Of a stretch of 64,000 nt of DNA, positions 60,276 to 64,000 are shown in pieces. The stretch's first letter is position 1. Each line of letters starts with the position of its first letter. The DNA comes from Affinirhizobium straminoryzae. GTDB taxonomy: Bacteria; Pseudomonadota; Alphaproteobacteria; Rhizobiales; Rhizobiaceae. The stretch is from contig NZ_VJMG01000072.1 in the NCBI RefSeq assembly GCF_007004135.1, positions 1-64,000 on the forward strand, in the 5' to 3' direction. Under the pieces are notes generated by a model, which had not been told where the DNA came from, did not search any database, and was given only the letters and a program-made list of their open reading frames with translations. The position numbers and the translations under genes were made by a program.

Positions 60276-61520
60276 ATGAAAAGGTTTTTGTACGGCTCGC
60301 TGATGGCCGCCGGCCTGCTCGCCGGCATGCCTGCGCATGCGTCCGAACTGAAGATCATGTGGTATCTCGGCACGGATGCCGAGGAGCAGGCGATCAAGGA
60401 TGTGCTTGCTGCCTATACGAAGCTCAATCCGAAGACGACCTTCAACCTGCAGATCGTTCCCTATGATGACATCGACAACCGCTTTGCCCAGCTGGCAGCG
60501 GCCGGTACGCTGCCGGACCTGTCGAAGACCTCGTCGATGCGCCCCTTCATCCGTCCGTACCTCACGGATTTCGCGCCGGTTTTCGGGAAGGATTACCTGA
60601 ACGACTTCGTGCCCGGCTGGGCGGCTGGTGCCAAGCTCGGCGACCAGATCATTGCAGCCCCGCTGCAGGTGACGGCGACCGGCATGCTGATCAACCGGTC
60701 CGCCTTCGACAAGGCCGGCGTTGCGATCCCCGACATCAAGACCTCCTGGACCTGGGATGAGTTCCTCGCCAAGACCAAGGAAGTGGCAGACAAGGCCGGC
60801 GTGCGTTACCCGCTGGTCTGGGACGTCTCCCAGAGCCGCTGGCTGACCATGGAATTCCAGTACGGCAATCACATCTACTCGGAAAACGAACCCTACAAGG
60901 TTGTCTTCGACCACGACAAGGCCACCGCTGTTCTCGACAAATTCATCGGCATGACCAAGACGCACATGCCGCCGGGCCTGTGGTCGGGCTCCAGTTCCGA
61001 CAACCCGAAGCAGCTCTTCACCAGCGGCCAGGCGGTTGCCTGGATGTCCGGCAACTGGCAGGCCGGCGGCCTCGCTGAAAACGCCAAGTTCGACTGGCAG
61101 GCCGGACCCACGCCCTATGGCACCGTCAAGTCCAGCATGGTCGGCGGCGACTACGTGATCGGCTTCAACACCAGCGAGCACGTCGATGAGGCCAACGCCT
61201 TCATCAAGTGGCTGACCACCGATCCGAAGGCGCAGGAACTCTACACCAAGCCGCTGATGTACATCCCGGCCAACCTGAAGGTGCCGCCGATCGACTACGG
61301 CAATGCCAAGGCTTCCGCGGCCCTGCAGGCCTTCAAGGAAGAGCTGGCCGCCAGCCCCAACTATGCCGCCACCGACCAGGCAAACCCGGCCATGCAGTAT
61401 GTCTGGGGTCCGATGCGCCAGACGCTGTTCCAGGCCACGACCGGCCAGATCAGCAGTGCAAAGGCGATCGACCAGATCATCAAGACGGCGCAGGACTCCT
61501 TGACGGAAGCGGGACAGTGA
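60276..61520 (+). CDS. lacE: Lactose/galactoside-type ABC substrate-binding protein
   Basis: A 414-residue family-1 periplasmic sugar-binding protein with a Sec signal peptide (about 1-22, MPAHA). The mature region carries LKIMWYLGTDAEEQAIKDVLAAYTKLNPKTTFNLQIVPYDD and a C-terminal region typical of LacE/MsmE. The ATG at 60276 follows GAAGGAAGACCGAA. Its stop overlaps the GTG of the permease gene. With two permeases and a GH42 beta-galactosidase it matches the rhizobial/Agrobacterium lacEFG-lacZ order, so lactose or plant galactosides are the likely cargo. Confidence 0.85.
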   Translation: MKRFLYGSLMAAGLLAGMPAHASELKIMWYLGTDAEEQAIKDVLAAYTKLNPKTTFNLQIVPYDDIDNRFAQLAAAGTLPDLSKTSSMRPFIRPYLTDFAPVFGKDYLNDFVPGWAAGAKLGDQIIAAPLQVTATGMLINRSAFDKAGVAIPDIKTSWTWDEFLAKTKEVADKAGVRYPLVWDVSQSRWLTMEFQYGNHIYSENEPYKVVFDHDKATAVLDKFIGMTKTHMPPGLWSGSSSDNPKQLFTSGQAVAWMSGNWQAGGLAENAKFDWQAGPTPYGTVKSSMVGGDYVIGFNTSEHVDEANAFIKWLTTDPKAQELYTKPLMYIPANLKVPPIDYGNAKASAALQAFKEELAASPNYAATDQANPAMQYVWGPMRQTLFQATTGQISSAKAIDQIIKTAQDSLTEAGQ

Positions 61521-62476
61521 GCAGCATCCAATCCACCATCGAGACGACGCCGGGAGCAATCCCGGCGTCCACCGGCAAGGCGCCGGGCAACACACCCTGG
61601 ACGAAGCGGCTGTTTCCCTACCTGCTGCTGACGCCAACCGTCGGGCTGCTGGCGATCTTCACGCTCTATCCGCTGGTCCAGGGCCTGTGGATGTCCTTCT
61701 TCAAGCGCGGCATCGTCGTCGTGGAGCGGGCGCCGGCCACCTGGCCGAAATTCGTCGGCATCGACAATTATATTCGCCTGTTCAACGATCCCGACTTCTT
61801 CAACACGCTGGCAAAGACCGTGGGCTTCGTGGTGATCGCGGTTCCGGCCGTCACCGCCGTCTCGCTCGGGCTCGCCATCCTCCTGAAGAACCGCTTCTTC
61901 GGCGTTGGCGCCGTGCGCGCCATCGTCTTCTTTCCCTCGATGATCAGCCTTCTGATCACCGGCGTCGTCTGGAAATGGATGTTCGGCCTCAATTCCGGCC
62001 TGATGAACTATCTCCTCTCCCTCATCGACGTGGCACCGGTTCCGTGGCTCGACAATGGCACCATGGCGCAGATCGCCGTCGTCATCGTCTGGGTCTGGGC
62101 AAGCGCCGGCTTCTACATGATGATCTTCATCGCCGGTCTCACCACCATTTCCGAGGATCTTTACGAGGCTGCCCGCGTCGATGCCGCCAGCACCTGGCGC
62201 ATCTTCACCCGCATCACGCTGCCGCTTCTGAAGCCAAGCATCTCTCTGGTCGTGATCCTGTCCTCGGTCGAGGCCTTCAAGGTCTACGAACTGGTCGTCT
62301 CGCTGACCGGCGGCGGTCCTGGCCGCTCGACCGTCTACCTGATCCAGACCATCTACGAGACGGCCTTTACCAAGGCGAACCAGGCCGGCGTTGCCGCCGC
62401 GCAATCGGCTGTCCTGTTCCTGATCCTGCTCGTGCTCACCGCCATCCAGCTTCGCATCAGCAAGGAGAAAGCATGA
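61517..62476 (+). CDS. lacF: Lactose/galactoside-type ABC permease (MalF family)
   Basis: A 319-residue inner-membrane permease. A hydrophilic N-tail (about 1-30) precedes six predicted helices, and the EAA loop is ISEDLYEAARVDAASTWRIFTRITLPLLKPS. It starts with GTG at 61517, overlapping the lacE stop (GTGA), with GGAAG ahead. The stop overlaps the ATG of the next permease gene by 4 bases, so lacE, lacF and lacG are a translationally coupled set. Confidence 0.87.
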   Translation: MSSIQSTIETTPGAIPASTGKAPGNTPWTKRLFPYLLLTPTVGLLAIFTLYPLVQGLWMSFFKRGIVVVERAPATWPKFVGIDNYIRLFNDPDFFNTLAKTVGFVVIAVPAVTAVSLGLAILLKNRFFGVGAVRAIVFFPSMISLLITGVVWKWMFGLNSGLMNYLLSLIDVAPVPWLDNGTMAQIAVVIVWVWASAGFYMMIFIAGLTTISEDLYEAARVDAASTWRIFTRITLPLLKPSISLVVILSSVEAFKVYELVVSLTGGGPGRSTVYLIQTIYETAFTKANQAGVAAAQSAVLFLILLVLTAIQLRISKEKA

Positions 62477-63315
62477 CCACCGCCCTCCTCTCCAGCCGTG
62501 CCGCCCGCGACTGGGCCTTTCGCGGCCCGCTGATCGCCCTCGTCCTGATCCTCTTCCTGCTGCCGCCGCTCTGGCTGCTGGCAAGCGCGCTGAAGGCCCC
62601 GAACGACATCTTCGCCTGGCCGCCGACGCTTCTGCCCTCGCCGGCAACGCTCGTGAACTTCGCCACCGCCTTCGATCAGTCCGGCTTCGGCCTGTTCTTC
62701 CAGAACTCGCTGTTCGTCTCCACCATCTCGGCTGCGATCTCGGTGCTGATCAGCCTGATGGCGGGCTATGCGCTGGCAAAGTTCCGCTTCAAAGGCGAAA
62801 CCTTCTTCTTCATGCTGATCATGTCGGCACTGATGATCCCGCTGCAGATCATTCTCATCCCGATCTTCATCGTGCTGAAGGATCTGGGTCTCCTCAACTC
62901 GCTGTGGGGCGTGATCCTCGCGCCGGCCGCCACTCCGTCCGGCGTATTCATCATGCGTCAGTACATCCGCAGCATTCCCGACAGCCTGCTGGAGGCCGCC
63001 CGCATCGACGGCACGCCGGAATGGCGCATCCTGTTCCGCATCATTCTTCCGCTGTCGATCCCGGCCATTGCCGCACTTGCCGCCTTCAACTTCGTCTGGC
63101 GGTGGAACGACTATCTCTGGCCGTACCTGATCATCACCGATCAGTCGAAATGGACCGTTCAGCTGGCGCTCGCCAACAATGTGGGCCAGTGGGACATCAA
63201 CTGGCCGCGACTGCTGGCCATGTCGGTCCTGTCGGTCATTCCGACGCTGGTGCTGTTCGTGAGCCTGCAACGCTATTTCATGAATGGCCTGCTCTCGGGC
63301 GCGACCAAGGAATAG
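62473..63315 (+). CDS. lacG: Lactose/galactoside-type ABC permease (MalG family)
   Basis: A 280-residue inner-membrane permease, six predicted helices, with EAA loop IPDSLLEAARIDGTPEWRILFRIILPLSIPA and the MalG C-terminal RYFMNGLLSGATKE. It overlaps lacF by 4 bases (ATG inside AGCATGA) and pairs with it. The ATPase (lacK) is not between the permeases and GH42 and must lie beyond the window or elsewhere. Confidence 0.88.
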   Translation: MTTALLSSRAARDWAFRGPLIALVLILFLLPPLWLLASALKAPNDIFAWPPTLLPSPATLVNFATAFDQSGFGLFFQNSLFVSTISAAISVLISLMAGYALAKFRFKGETFFFMLIMSALMIPLQIILIPIFIVLKDLGLLNSLWGVILAPAATPSGVFIMRQYIRSIPDSLLEAARIDGTPEWRILFRIILPLSIPAIAALAAFNFVWRWNDYLWPYLIITDQSKWTVQLALANNVGQWDINWPRLLAMSVLSVIPTLVLFVSLQRYFMNGLLSGATKE

Positions 63316-63338
63316 CGCTGACGAACATCTGCCAGCGG

Positions 63339-63369
63339 GCGGCGCCGGATCCCAACCATCCGGCGCCGC
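63339..63369 (+). terminator. Strong hairpin between lacG and lacZ
   Basis: Perfect 12-base arms GCGGCGCCGGAT (63339-63350) and ATCCGGCGCCGC (63358-63369) with a 7-base loop, followed by TGCCTTTCTCTTTCT. It is the best terminator-like structure in the window and lies inside the operon, so it is probably an attenuator that reduces beta-galactosidase expression relative to the transporter. Confidence 0.65.
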
Positions 63370-63426
63370 TGCCTTTCTCTTTCTGGTCTCTTTTTTGGCC
63401 CTCTCCTGCCCCGATGGATGTGTGAC

Positions 63427-64000
63427 ATGCTTGGCGTCTGCTATTACCCCGAACACTGGCCGGAAGAGATCTGGGCCGAAGACGCACGGCGCATGGCCGA
63501 AGCCGGGATAGGCGTGGTGCGGATTGCCGAATTCGCCTGGGCGCGGCTGGAACAGGCGCCGGGTGTTTTCGACTGGGCCTGGCTCGACCGCGCCATCGAG
63601 ACCCTTGCCGCGCAGGGCCTGAAGCTGGTGCTGGGCACCCCGACAGCCGCACCGCCCCGCTGGCTGGTGGATCTCCATCCGGACATTCTGCCGGTCGATC
63701 GCAACGGGCTGCCGCGCCTGTTCGGTTCGCGCCGCCACTACACACCGGCAAGCCCGGCCTTCATCGAAGCAACGCGCCGGATCGTCACCGCCATGGCGGA
63801 GCGCTACGGCAACCATCCCTCCGTCATCGGCTGGCAGGTGGACAATGAATTCGGCTGCGATGACACGATCTTTTCCTGGGGTCCGCTCGACCGCGCGCAT
63901 TTCCAGAACTGGCTGAAGGTCCGCTACACGACTGTGGACGCCCTCAATGCGGCCTGGGGCAATGATTTCTGGTCGATGGCCGTCAGCGATTTTGCCGAGG
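63427..64000 (+). CDS. lacZ: GH42 beta-galactosidase (partial)
   Basis: The first 191 codons of a glycoside hydrolase family 42 beta-galactosidase; the gene runs past the window end. The sequence LGVCYYPEHWPEEIWAEDARRMAEAGIGVVRIAEFAWARLE is a classic GH42 opening, and the acid/base glutamate is E141 in QVDNEFGCDD. The catalytic nucleophile lies further downstream and is not visible. It is an intracellular enzyme (no signal peptide) and would cleave galactosides imported by LacEFG. The ATG at 63427 has GGATG upstream. Confidence 0.9.
   Translation, partial: MLGVCYYPEHWPEEIWAEDARRMAEAGIGVVRIAEFAWARLEQAPGVFDWAWLDRAIETLAAQGLKLVLGTPTAAPPRWLVDLHPDILPVDRNGLPRLFGSRRHYTPASPAFIEATRRIVTAMAERYGNHPSVIGWQVDNEFGCDDTIFSWGPLDRAHFQNWLKVRYTTVDALNAAWGNDFWSMAVSDFAE

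Noticed and set aside
1..64000. tRNA/rRNA genes, insertion sequences, CRISPR arrays, phage or conjugation genes
   Set aside because: Looked for by eye on both strands; no transposase, integrase, repeat array or recognisable RNA gene was seen. Short RNA genes could still be missed without a dedicated search.

Overview
The window is GC-rich DNA with dense, short-spaced operons. It holds many binding-protein ABC transporters with their GntR, LysR and RpiR regulators. This style, together with a HypD-like deaminase and a lacEFG-lacZ arrangement of the Agrobacterium/Sinorhizobium kind, suggests an alphaproteobacterium of the Rhizobiaceae, probably a chromid, megaplasmid or catabolic chromosome region. 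That assignment is inference; no rRNA, tRNA, phage, insertion sequence or CRISPR array was recognised.

Layout. (1) 1-10.7 kb: sugar-acid or oligosaccharide catabolism. A peptide-type ABC transporter and two enolase-superfamily genes (minus strand) lie divergent from an RraA-like aldolase, a GntR regulator, an SMP-30 lactonase and a DapA-family lyase (plus strand). (2) 10.8-16.7 kb: a GntR regulator divergent from an amino-acid-type ABC transporter, a class V PLP enzyme without the desulfurase cysteine, and a hydantoinase/dihydropyrimidinase. (3) 16.9-23.5 kb: an aromatic ring-cleavage operon (FAD hydroxylase, extradiol dioxygenase, amidohydrolase, FAH-family hydrolase, MFS transporter) divergent from a GntR regulator. 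(4) 23.5-32.5 kb: a seven-gene operon of a taurine/nitrate-type ABC transporter, a ThDP enzyme, a HbpS/GlcG protein and a secreted esterase, with a divergent LysR gene and a nearby iron-dependent alcohol dehydrogenase. (5) 32.8-40.5 kb: an MdtABC-type efflux operon with two RND subunits. (6) 40.6-41.9 kb: an Xre/DUF2975 pair and a small secreted protein. (7) 42-45.2 kb: part of a hydroxyproline pathway (HypO-like, HypD, GntR). (8) 45.2-51.8 kb: LysR, a catalytically dead esterase-like protein and a MexEF-type RND pump. (9) 52-57.7 kb: a Ugp glycerol-3-phosphate/glycerophosphodiester import operon with its phosphodiesterase and an RpiR regulator. (10) 58.6-59.8 kb: a DUF900 lipoprotein hydrolase. 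(11) 60.3-64 kb: lacEFG and the start of a GH42 beta-galactosidase.

Most loci follow one logic: an importer brings in a compound, co-transcribed enzymes degrade it, and a local regulator controls a divergent promoter. Several of these promoters carry clear palindromes. In several transporter operons a GC-rich hairpin sits directly after the binding-protein gene, probably lowering expression of the genes behind it.

The most unusual item is the LysR / esterase-like / RND locus at 45-52 kb. It copies the order known from Burkholderia ceoR-llpE-ceoAB, but the hydrolase has glutamate in place of the nucleophilic serine. The ThDP-enzyme/ABC operon at 23.5-30.1 kb and the hydantoinase/PLP-enzyme operon at 11.7-16.7 kb are coherent catabolic units whose substrates cannot be named from sequence alone.
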